Source of the DNA: Actinomycetes bacterium
GTDB taxonomy: Bacteria > Actinomycetota > Actinomycetes > Propionibacteriales > Propionibacteriaceae
Direction of reading: 5' to 3'
DNA length: 6,017 nt
Assembly (NCBI GenBank): GCA_023412435.1
Contig: JAEYNS010000346.1
Span: 1-6,017 of the forward strand
The position numbers were made by a program, and so were the translations under genes. Below, piece by piece: positions 1-5,394 of this stretch (position 1 is its first letter; each line of letters starts with the position of its first letter). The notes under the pieces were generated by a model, which saw only the letters and a list, made by a program, of their open reading frames with translations, was not told the DNA's origin and searched no databases.

Positions 1-67
1 TGGACGCCTTCGCCGCTCCGCGTCGCGGTCATCTGGCGCCGATACCGACACGGCTTGAGCAGGCCAG
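1..67 (+). repeat. 67-bp exact direct repeat, left copy (inside the DUF222 gene)
   Basis: These 67 bases are identical to 334-400, and identity stops at 68 (C) versus 401 (G). The copy may extend left beyond the window. It encodes DAFAAPRRGHLAPIPTRLEQ in the same frame as the right copy. In DUF222 proteins this segment belongs after the 'FxLPxLxxxxL' helix, so this left copy sits out of its usual place, directly before SDEQRRGAERVL. Confidence 0.95.
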
Positions 68-965
68 CGACGAGCAGCGGCGTGGCGCCGAGCGGGTGCT
101 GATCGACGACGCCAAGCGGCTCTCACCCAAGGATCTGGAGACGCGAGCGCGCCGGATCACGGAACTCCACGAGCCGACAGAAGCGGTGGACGCACGCGAG
201 GACGCCCTGCTCGTCGAGCGCGAGGCGCGGGCGCGGCAGCGGGCATCGCTGGCGATGTGGGACAACCGCGACGGCACCTGGTCGGGGCGCTTCGTCCTAC
301 CGGAACTGCAGGCACGCATCCTGAAGACGGTGGTGGACGCCTTCGCCGCTCCGCGTCGCGGTCATCTGGCGCCGATACCGACACGGCTTGAGCAGGCCAG
401 GGCGGAAGCGGGGCAGGACAAGCCCTACGACCGCAAGGCGGGGGAGGCCCTGATGGCGCTGGTCGAGCACCTGCCGGCCGATGGCTTGCCGACCACCGGG
501 GGAACACCGGTCCGGATCATCGTGACCATCGAGGAGGCCAAGCTCAGGTCGGCCACCGCGGCCGCGACGCTGGCCACCGGGGAACGGCTCTCCGCCGGCG
601 AACTCCGTCGGCTCGCCTGCAGCCACGGGCTCCTGCCGGCCGTGCTCGGCGGCGCCAGCATCCCCACCGACCTCGGGCGCAGCCAGCGGCTGTTCACCGC
701 TCACCAGCGGGACGCGCTGGCAGGCATGGACGGCGGCTGCGTGGCCCCCGGCTGCGACCGTCCGCCGGCCTGGTGTGAGGCTCATCACGGCGGCCTGCCC
801 TTCGCCGAAGGGGGGAAGACCGATCTCGCGGAGGGCTACCTATTGTGCTCGGGCCACCACCACGAGGCGCACCGTCGACGATGGCGCTTCCGTCGGGCAC
901 CGGACGGCCGGGCCGAGGTCGACAGCGGAAGCGGCTGGCAGCGCAACCACCGCTACCGACCGTGA
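1..965 (+). CDS. DUF222 / 13E12-type HNH endonuclease-like protein, 5' end missing
   Basis: Partial gene: the frame (codons starting at 3, 6, 9 and so on) is open to the left edge and ends at TGA 963-965, giving 320 visible codons. A GTG at 96 could start a shorter protein, but open coding sequence before it makes an upstream start likelier. The family, multicopy in actinobacteria and known as the REP13E12 ORFs in mycobacteria, pairs a helical DUF222 region with a C-terminal HNH nuclease fold. Here the charged helical part (LIDDAKRLSPKDLETRARRI, then FVLPELQARILK) precedes a zinc-type HNH module: CVAPGC (Cys codons 738 and 753), WCEAHH (His codons 783 and 786), GG-T-DL, then LLCSGHHH with a further His at codon 870. 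The usual HNH Asn position in 'DLxNGxLLC' is Glu here (codon 831). Substrate and role are unknown; many such proteins are suspected to be remnants of mobile elements. An internal duplication lies near its left end. Family assignment is firm; nuclease activity is not shown. Confidence 0.85.
   Translation, partial: DAFAAPRRGHLAPIPTRLEQASDEQRRGAERVLIDDAKRLSPKDLETRARRITELHEPTEAVDAREDALLVEREARARQRASLAMWDNRDGTWSGRFVLPELQARILKTVVDAFAAPRRGHLAPIPTRLEQARAEAGQDKPYDRKAGEALMALVEHLPADGLPTTGGTPVRIIVTIEEAKLRSATAAATLATGERLSAGELRRLACSHGLLPAVLGGASIPTDLGRSQRLFTAHQRDALAGMDGGCVAPGCDRPPAWCEAHHGGLPFAEGGKTDLAEGYLLCSGHHHEAHRRRWRFRRAPDGRAEVDSGSGWQRNHRYRP
334..400 (+). repeat. 67-bp exact direct repeat, right copy (inside the DUF222 gene)
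   Basis: Exact match to 1-67, offset by 333 bases (111 codons), so the reading frame is kept. This copy is in the expected family position: it directly follows FVLPELQARILKTV and leads into the stretch before the HNH module. It is therefore probably the native copy. Confidence 0.95.
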
Positions 966-995
966 TGGGAGATGCCGCGGACTGGTCCGCCACTG

Positions 996-1215
996 GCGCG
1001 CCCCCGCGGTGGCGCGTGGGCGGTCGAGAAGCTCGGGCTGCGGGGCGAGGCTGCCGCCGTGCGCCCGCGGCGGGTGTGGGCGGTCGAAAAGCTCGGGCTG
1101 CCGGGCGGCGGCCGTGCTCCCGCGGTGGGTGTGGGCGGTCGAGAAGCTCGGCTCGGGATGCCGGACGAGGCTACGGCCGTGCGCCCCCGGCGGGGTGTGG
1201 GCGGTCGAGGAGCTG
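996..1215 (+). repeat. Degenerate tandem repeat, four units of about 55-66 bp
   Basis: A 20-base core, TGGGCGGTCGAGAAGCTCGG, starts at 1017, 1077, 1132 and 1198 (spacings 60, 55 and 66). Relative to the first copy, the second has one mismatch, the third none and the fourth three. Each core is preceded by a C-rich then G-rich stretch of the type CCCGCGGYGGGTG. Between cores, units 1 and 3 share a GAGGCT...GCCGTGCGCCC segment that is shortened in unit 2. The core contains a small palindromic element, CGAG-AAG-CTCG. The linker of unit 1 can form a 6-bp stem (CCGCCG 1054-1059 with CGGCGG 1068-1073), partly kept in the others. Unit length and divergence argue against a CRISPR array. Function unknown. 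Confidence 0.85.
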
Positions 1216-1264
1216 CGCGAGGCGGCGGGGGTGATGGATCCCCGAGCTCGCCTCCCACCACACC
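1194..1264. repeat. Imperfect inverted repeat at the right end of the tandem array
   Basis: The left arm (1194-1214: GGTGTGG, then GAGG and AGCT) is mirrored by a right arm (1245-1264: AGCT, then CCTC and CCACACC). The outer seven bases pair perfectly and the inner part with gaps. The arms are about 20 nt around a loop of about 30 nt. The left arm is the start of the fourth tandem unit, so the right arm looks like a degraded unit in opposite orientation. It could also be a chance hairpin in GC-rich DNA. Confidence 0.45.
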
Positions 1265-1393
1265 GGGGCCGCTTGGCGAGCGAGCGCCGATGGAGGAGGC
1301 GAACGCGCGGAACGAACTCGCGACAGTGCCGGACGCGGGTGGGTTGGGGGCCAGCTCGCGGGCGGCGCGCAGCGGGTTCGGCGTGTGAAAGAC

Positions 1394-1411
1394 TCGGGGT
1401 AGTCCCCCCGA
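1394..1411 (+). other. Short GC-rich hairpin upstream of glmU
   Basis: TCGGGG (1394-1399) pairs with CCCCGA (1406-1411) across a 6-nt loop. No T-run follows, so it is not a typical intrinsic terminator. It lies 75 bases before the glmU start and could be a weak terminator for upstream transcription or a leader element. Its role is unknown. Confidence 0.35.
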
Positions 1412-1486
1412 CGGCTATCGCCGGCCCTCCTGGACGCGTCCTTGAGGGGTAGGGGAGCGGTATGCGAACCGACGCTGGGAGTGCTG

Positions 1487-2998
1487 ATGTCCGAACACCC
1501 GACAGCTGAATCACCCCGGGTCGCCGCGGTCGTCGTGATGGCCGCCGGCGCCGGAACGCGGATGAAGTCCGCCGTCCCCAAGGTGCTCCACAAGCTCGCC
1601 GGCCGCTCGATGGTCTCCTACGCGGTGGACGCGGCCAGCGCGCTCGAACCCGACCACCTCGTCGTGGTCGTCGGCCATGGCCGCGAGCAGGTCGAGGCGC
1701 ACCTGGCCGACGTCGCCCCGCAGGCCACGGTGGCGCTCCAGCCCGAGGCGCGTGGCACCGGCGACGCCGTCCGCTGCGGGCTCGCCGCGCTGCCGGGGGT
1801 CACCGGCGAGATCGTGGTGACCAGCGGCGACGTTCCGCTGCTGACCGGCGAGACGCTCAGCGGCCTGGTCACCGCCCACCGCTCCCAGGGCAACGCTGTC
1901 ACCATCCTCACCGCCGTCCTGCCCGACCCCACCGGCTACGGCCGGATCGTCCGCGAGGGCGAGGCCGTGAACCGGATCGTCGAGCAGAAGGACGCCTCCG
2001 CCGCGGAAACCGCGATCACCGAGATCAATGCCGGGATCTACGTCTTCGACGCGGCGCTGCTGGCAGCGGGCCTGGCCGGCCTCGAGTCCGCCAACGCCCA
2101 GGGCGAGCTCTACCTCACCGACGTCGTGGGGCATGCCGTCGCGGGCGGCCACCGGGTCGGCGCCCACGTCCTCGAGGACCACCTGCAGACCGAGGGTGTC
2201 AACGACCGGATCCAGCTCTCCGCGCTGTCGGCCGAACTCAACCGCCGGATCCTTCGCCGCTGGATGGCCGAGGGCGTCACCGTCATCGACCCTGCCACGA
2301 CCTGGATCCACGACGGGGTCGACCTCGCCCAGGACGTGACGCTGCTTCCGAACACCTCGCTCGAGGGCGCCACCACCGTGGAGCGTGGGGCGACCATCGG
2401 TCCCGACACCACGCTGGTCGACGTCGAGGTGGGCGAGAACGCCGTCGTGACCCGCACCCACGCCGAACTCGCCGTGATCGGCGCCGGCGCCACGGTCGGA
2501 CCGTTCTCCTACCTGCGCCCCGGCACCGAACTGGGCACCAAGGGAAAGATCGGCGCGTTCGTCGAGACCAAGAAGGCGATCATCGGCGACGGCGCCAAGG
2601 TGCCGCACCTCACCTACTGCGGCGACGCCGTGGTGGGGGAGGGCGCAAATATCGGTGCCGGCACGATCTTCGCCAACTACGACGGGGTGACCAAGAGCAC
2701 CACCACCGTCGGCAGGCACTCCTTCGTGGGCAGCGACTCCGTCCTCGTCGCACCAGTCCACATCGCCGACGGGGCCTACGTCGCCGCGGGTTCCACGGTC
2801 ACCGTCGACGTCGGGCCGGGCGAACTCGCGGTCGCCCGCGGTCACCAGCGCAACATCGCCGGCTGGGTGGCGCGCCGCCGCGCCGGAACCGCCACCGACG
2901 ACGCCGCCCGGGCAGCCCAGGGGACGGAAGCCGGGGAGAAGATCCCGCCAGAAGGGACTACCCTGAGCGCAGCACAGCGCCAGGAGGAGGCCGAGTGA
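1487..2998 (+). CDS. glmU: Bifunctional GlmU: N-acetylglucosamine-1-phosphate uridyltransferase / glucosamine-1-phosphate acetyltransferase
   Basis: Makes UDP-GlcNAc for peptidoglycan in the cytoplasm: the C-terminal domain acetylates glucosamine-1-phosphate with acetyl-CoA and the N-terminal domain adds UMP from UTP. The protein is 503 aa. ATG 1487 is chosen because GGGAG (1477-1481) sits 5 bases ahead; in-frame GTG 1481 and TTG 1442 are less likely. The uridyltransferase domain (about 1-242) shows AAGAGTRMKS (19-28), PKVLHKL, GTGDAV (90-95), SGDVPLL with metal-site D115, GYGRIVRE, IVEQKDA, EINAGIY with N181, and GVNDR (N239). The left-handed beta-helix (about 264-460) shows YLRPGT (R344), FVETKKA (K362), HLTYCGDA (H374, Y377), NIGAGT and NYDG, and GSD-VLVAP. 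GTGDA replaces the commoner GTGHA. A charged tail of about 40 residues follows the helix, as in other actinobacterial GlmU. The stop overlaps the next start, implying co-transcription and translational coupling with prs. Confidence 0.97.
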   Translation: MSEHPTAESPRVAAVVVMAAGAGTRMKSAVPKVLHKLAGRSMVSYAVDAASALEPDHLVVVVGHGREQVEAHLADVAPQATVALQPEARGTGDAVRCGLAALPGVTGEIVVTSGDVPLLTGETLSGLVTAHRSQGNAVTILTAVLPDPTGYGRIVREGEAVNRIVEQKDASAAETAITEINAGIYVFDAALLAAGLAGLESANAQGELYLTDVVGHAVAGGHRVGAHVLEDHLQTEGVNDRIQLSALSAELNRRILRRWMAEGVTVIDPATTWIHDGVDLAQDVTLLPNTSLEGATTVERGATIGPDTTLVDVEVGENAVVTRTHAELAVIGAGATVGPFSYLRPGTELGTKGKIGAFVETKKAIIGDGAKVPHLTYCGDAVVGEGANIGAGTIFANYDGVTKSTTTVGRHSFVGSDSVLVAPVHIADGAYVAAGSTVTVDVGPGELAVARGHQRNIAGWVARRRAGTATDDAARAAQGTEAGEKIPPEGTTLSAAQRQEEAE

Positions 2999-3996
2999 GC
3001 GGGATCAAGCGGCCCACCGAGAAGCACCTGATGGTGTGCACCGGTCGGGCCTTCCCCGAACTCGCCCAGGATGTGGCAGAGCGCCTCGGGGTCGACCTGG
3101 TGCCGACCCGGCTGCTCACCTACGCCAACTCCGAGATCTACGTCAGGTTCGAGGAGTCGGTCCGGGGTGCGGACGCGTTCGTGATCCAGAGCCACCCCGC
3201 TCCCGTCAACGAGTGGCTGATGGAGCAACTGATCATGGTGGACGCCCTCAAGCGGGCCTCCGCGAAGCGGATCACCGTGATCTCGCCGTTCTACCCCTAC
3301 GGTCGCCAGGACAAGAAGCACGCCGGACGCGAACCGGTCTCGGCGCGCCTGGTCGCCGACCTGTACAAGACCGCCGGCGCGAACCGGCTGATGTCGATCG
3401 ACCTGCACGCCGCCCAGATCCAGGGCTTCTTCGACGGTCCCGTCGACCACCTGCTGGCGCTGCCCGTGCTGCACGAATACGTCGCCTCGAAATACGACAT
3501 CAGCGAGATCACCGTCGTCTCCCCGGACGCGGGCCGGGTCAGGCTGGCCGACATGTGGTCGGATCGGCTGGGCAGCCCGCTGGCGATCATCCACAAGCGG
3601 CGCGACCCCAACCGCGCCAACGAGGTGGCGGTCGGCGAGGTCGTCGGTGACGTCGAGGGCCGGATGTGCCTGCTGGTCGACGACATGATCGACACCGCCG
3701 GCACGATCTGCCAGGCCGCCGACGCGCTGGTGAAGCACGGCGCCAAGGGTGTGATCGCCGCCGCCACCCACCCCGTGCTGTCGGGACCGGCTGTGGAGCG
3801 ACTCAACGCCGCCCCCTTCTCGGAGGTCATCGTCACCAACACGCTGCCGCTGTCGGAGGCCGTGAACATCCCCAAGCTGACCGTGCTGTCGATGGCGCCG
3901 CTGATCGCGCAGGCCATCCGCGCGGTCTTCGAGGACGGCTCGGTGGCGTCCCTGTTCGACGGCAGCGGCGCCTCCTCGCTCGGCGACGAGAGCTGA
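2995..3996 (+). CDS. prs: Ribose-phosphate pyrophosphokinase (PRPP synthetase)
   Basis: Transfers pyrophosphate from ATP to ribose-5-phosphate, giving PRPP for purine, pyrimidine, histidine, tryptophan and NAD synthesis. In actinobacteria PRPP also feeds decaprenyl-phosphoribose or related sugars. The protein is 333 aa, slightly longer than the usual 310-330. The GTG start shares GTGA with the glmU stop (4-base overlap), and AGGAGG (2982-2987) lies 7 bases upstream, which fixes the start. Class I motifs in order: NSEIYVRFEESVRG (45-58), catalytic flexible loop YPYGRQDKK (100-108), DLHAAQIQGFFDGPVDHL (136-153) for ATP and metal, SPDAGRVR (176-183), and the PRPP-binding loop VDDMIDTAGTI (228-238). 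The DAGRVR form, instead of DAGGVxRA, is typical of actinobacterial enzymes. The N-terminal SGIKRPTEK and C-terminal Ser/Gly tails are unremarkable. Probably transcribed with glmU. Confidence 0.97.
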   Translation: MSGIKRPTEKHLMVCTGRAFPELAQDVAERLGVDLVPTRLLTYANSEIYVRFEESVRGADAFVIQSHPAPVNEWLMEQLIMVDALKRASAKRITVISPFYPYGRQDKKHAGREPVSARLVADLYKTAGANRLMSIDLHAAQIQGFFDGPVDHLLALPVLHEYVASKYDISEITVVSPDAGRVRLADMWSDRLGSPLAIIHKRRDPNRANEVAVGEVVGDVEGRMCLLVDDMIDTAGTICQAADALVKHGAKGVIAAATHPVLSGPAVERLNAAPFSEVIVTNTLPLSEAVNIPKLTVLSMAPLIAQAIRAVFEDGSVASLFDGSGASSLGDES

Positions 3997-4001
3997 CGCG
4001 A

Positions 4002-4031
4002 TTCGCGCCTGTGCGGGCACCCCGGTAGGCT
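4002..4031 (+). promoter_or_regulatory. Candidate promoter for rplY
   Basis: TAGGCT (4026-4031) fits a -10 box of the TAnnnT type. TTCGCG (4002-4007) is a moderate -35 at an 18-base spacing. Transcription would start near 4037-4039, giving a leader of about 92 nt before rplY. ACCCC (4019-4023) and GGGGT (4032-4036) form a 5-bp hairpin around the -10, 23 bases after the prs stop. Without a T-run it is only weakly terminator-like. The call rests on consensus by eye. Confidence 0.4.
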
Positions 4032-4060
4032 GGGGTCGTTACCTCGGCGAGGGGCTGGGT

Positions 4061-4093
4061 ATGCCCGTGATCGACAAGGTCCTCCCTTGCTGA
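4061..4093 (+). CDS. Possible leader peptide (10 codons) upstream of rplY
   Basis: ATG 4061 opens a 10-codon frame ending in TGA 4091-4093 and encoding MPVIDKVLPC. GAGGGG (4049-4054) lies 6 bases upstream, a Shine-Dalgarno sequence at good spacing, although it could pair with CCTC 4042-4045. The frame falls inside the inferred rplY leader. Its last codons (4079-4090) cover the segment that can base-pair with the rplY ribosome binding site, so a ribosome on this frame would affect that pairing. It ends 36 bases before the rplY start, in the same frame. No homologue is known to me. A chance short ORF is a real alternative, since frames of this size are common. Confidence 0.35.
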   Translation: MPVIDKVLPC

Positions 4094-4119
4094 GCCGTGT
4101 GAACGTCCAAGGTTGAGGA
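4075..4119 (+). promoter_or_regulatory. Candidate translational switch: competing stems in the rplY leader
   Basis: CCTTG (4085-4089) can pair either with CAAGG (4075-4079), a 5-bp hairpin with loop TCCTC, or with a second CAAGG (4108-4112). In the second fold the preceding TCCTC (4080-4084) pairs with GAGGA (4115-4119), the core of the rplY Shine-Dalgarno sequence. That gives ten base pairs with a two-base TT bulge (4113-4114) and an 18-nt loop. The two folds exclude each other: one leaves the ribosome binding site free and the other hides it. Free energies were not calculated. Autoregulation of a ribosomal protein gene is a common theme, but this specific element is inference. Confidence 0.35.
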
Positions 4120-4129
4120 GTTACTGGAA

Positions 4130-4744
4130 GTGTCAGAGAACAAGATCGCTGCAGCCACGCGCAACGAGTTCGGCAAGGGCGCGGCGCGTCGGGCACGGCG
4201 TGAGGGCCTGGTGCCCGCGGTCATCTACGGCCACGGGACCGATCCGGTCCATGTCTCGCTGCCCGGCCACGAGGTGCTGCTCGCGCTGCGTGTCGCCAAC
4301 GCCCTGCTGAGCCTGTCGATCGACGGCGGCAAGGAGATCCTCGCCCTGCCCAAGCAGGTGCAGCGCAACCCGATCAGGGGCAGCATCGAGCACCTCGACC
4401 TCGTCATCGTCAAGCGGGGCGAGAAGGTCACCGTCGAGGTGCCGCTGATCGTCCACGGCGAGGAGAAGCTCGACGGCCTGGTCATGATGGACCAGCAGAC
4501 CATCGCCCTCGAGGCCGAGGCCACCCACATTCCCGCCTCGATCGAGATCTCGGTCGCCGACCTCAGCATCGGCGACACCATCACCGCCAGTGACCTGGTG
4601 CTGCCGCAGGGCGCCGTCTTCCACGGCTCGCCCGACGACCTGATCCTCAGCATCGCCGAGCCGCGCGCCGCCGAGCCCGCCGCGGGCGAGGAGACCGAGG
4701 CCGCCGAGGGCGCCGCAGAGCCCGAGACTGCCGACGAGGCCTGA
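4130..4744 (+). CDS. rplY: 50S ribosomal protein bL25, CTC/TL5 long form
   Basis: bL25 binds 5S rRNA in the large subunit; the long CTC form is general-stress linked in some bacteria. The protein is 204 aa. GTG 4130 is supported by GAGGAG (4115-4120) at a 9-base spacing and by the SENKIAAATRNEFGKGAARRARREG start, which matches the family's N-terminus. The L25 domain covers about 1-95, with NEFGKGAARRARREGLVPAV (12-31), VIYGHG and the QVQRNPIRGSIEHLDL segment (76-91). The TL5/CTC beta-domain covers about 96-176 (VTVEVPLIVHGEE, then a stretch ending SPDDLILSI). An Ala/Glu-rich acidic tail (about 177-204) is usual in actinobacteria. It has its own candidate promoter and a structured leader after a 133-base gap from prs, so it may be uncoupled from glmU-prs. 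It is followed closely by pth. Confidence 0.96.
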   Translation: MSENKIAAATRNEFGKGAARRARREGLVPAVIYGHGTDPVHVSLPGHEVLLALRVANALLSLSIDGGKEILALPKQVQRNPIRGSIEHLDLVIVKRGEKVTVEVPLIVHGEEKLDGLVMMDQQTIALEAEATHIPASIEISVADLSIGDTITASDLVLPQGAVFHGSPDDLILSIAEPRAAEPAAGEETEAAEGAAEPETADEA

Positions 4745-4755
4745 CGGCTCGCTCG

Positions 4756-5358
4756 ATGGGCACATGGCTCGTGGTCGGGCTCGGTAATCCGGGCCCGGCC
4801 TACGCCGCTCACCGGCACAACGCCGGTTATCGCGTGGTCGACGCGCTGGCGGGCCAGGCCGGCGTCCGGTTCAGCCACTCGCTGCGGCTCTCCGCCGACG
4901 TCTGCCGCACCCGGATCACGTCGTCCGGCCAGCTCGGCGGGGTGGGAGCAGAGGCCGACGCCGTCGTCCTGCTGAAGTCGCGCACCTACATGAACGACTC
5001 GGGCCGGGCCGTCGCCAAGGCGGTCAAGTACTTCGATGTGGAGCCCGACTTCCTGGTCGCCGTCCATGACGAGATCGACCTCGAGCCGGGCCGGATCCGG
5101 GTCAAGTTCGGCGGCGGCGACAACGGCCACAACGGCCTGAAGTCGATCCGTCGCAGCCTCGGCACCGGCGACTACTACCGGGTGCGGATCGGCGTCGGCC
5201 GTCCCACCGGCAGCCAGCCGCCCGCCGACTACCTGCTCTCCCCGGTGTCGCCCTCCCAGCGCGAGGGCTACGAGGTCGACCTCGCCAGGGCCGCCGACGC
5301 CGTGGTCTCGCTGCTCACCAGCGGGCTGGAACTGACCCAGAGCCGCTTCAACTCCTGA
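4756..5358 (+). CDS. pth: Peptidyl-tRNA hydrolase (Pth, bacterial type)
   Basis: Cleaves the ester bond of peptidyl-tRNAs that drop off ribosomes, recycling tRNA in the cytoplasm. The protein is 200 aa, normal for the family. Motifs: VVGLGNPGPAYAAHRHNAGY (6-25) with N11 and the general-base H21; the usual TRHN reads HRHN here. It also has TYMNDSG (77-83) with N80, VAVHDEIDLEPG with D105, and GGGDNGHNGLKS (119-130) with H125 and N126. These correspond to the E. coli residues N10, H20, N68, D93 and N114. ATG 4756 is the only start that keeps the first motif whole. It lies 11 bases after the rplY stop without a good Shine-Dalgarno sequence (the nearest, GAGG 4736-4739, is too far), which suggests translation coupled to rplY. 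The rplY-pth pairing is conserved in actinobacteria. Confidence 0.96.
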   Translation: MGTWLVVGLGNPGPAYAAHRHNAGYRVVDALAGQAGVRFSHSLRLSADVCRTRITSSGQLGGVGAEADAVVLLKSRTYMNDSGRAVAKAVKYFDVEPDFLVAVHDEIDLEPGRIRVKFGGGDNGHNGLKSIRRSLGTGDYYRVRIGVGRPTGSQPPADYLLSPVSPSQREGYEVDLARAADAVVSLLTSGLELTQSRFNS

Positions 5359-5382
5359 CGCTCGCCGGATTGTGCGGCGCAG

Positions 5383-5388
5383 TAAGGT
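5383..5388 (+). promoter_or_regulatory. Candidate -10 box for a leaderless mfd transcript
   Basis: TAAGGT fits the TAnnnT pattern and ends 6 bases before GTG 5395, the arrangement seen for leaderless transcripts in actinobacteria. No good -35 is visible 17-18 bases upstream. The same bases (AAGG, 5384-5387) could instead be a Shine-Dalgarno sequence 7 bases before GTG. The sequence cannot separate the two readings. Confidence 0.35.
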
Positions 5389-5394
5389 GGCCCG

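Larger units (their letters stand above)
966..1486. other. Intergenic region of about 520 bp with repeats, no supported gene
   Basis: Between the HNH gene stop and the glmU start, several overlapping frames are open on both strands. None has a family signature, and in the repeat section the translated peptides merely echo the DNA repeat (for example WAVEKLGL in one frame). I treat it as non-coding. The left half holds a degenerate tandem repeat and an inverted repeat. The right half (about 1265-1476) holds one GC-rich hairpin and no recognisable gene. I looked for a tRNA, since a tRNA gene near glmU is common in actinobacteria, and saw no acceptor-stem or T-loop pattern. TATG at 1461 is a weak -10 candidate without a matching -35. 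Confidence 0.7.

Noticed and set aside
1017..1230. Tandem repeat considered as a CRISPR array
   Set aside because: Only four units, irregular spacing (60, 55, 66), divergent repeats, related and not unique linkers, and no cas genes nearby.
972..1388. Open frame of 138 codons across the tandem repeat, with repeated WAVEKLGL peptide
   Set aside because: The repeated peptide only reflects the DNA repeat, which is read in different frames as the spacing changes (60, 55, 66). There is no family signature, and other frames over the same bases are equally open, as expected at this GC content.
1266..1486. Search for a tRNA gene upstream of glmU, where one often lies in actinobacteria
   Set aside because: No paired acceptor stem and no proper T-loop were found. 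The GGTTCGG-like string near 1375 lacks the flanking stems.
1442..1486. Longer glmU start at TTG 1442 or GTG 1481
   Set aside because: The extra residues (RGRGAVCEPTLGVL) are not part of the GlmU family, and GGGAG 1477-1481 is correctly spaced for ATG 1487 but would overlap the GTG.
1511..2845. 444-codon open frame on the - strand opposite glmU
   Set aside because: It mirrors a clearly conserved gene. The composition (Gly/Asp/Val/His-rich) is that of the reverse complement of high-GC coding sequence, and no motif is recognisable.
2959..2964. TACCCT as a -10 box for a separate prs promoter inside the glmU 3' end
   Set aside because: No acceptable -35 lies 16-19 bases upstream, and the 4-base overlap with glmU already explains prs expression.
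4019..4036. ACCCC...GGGGT hairpin after prs as an intrinsic terminator
   Set aside because: The stem is only 5 bp, no T-run follows, and it overlaps the likely rplY -10 box, so the promoter reading is preferred.
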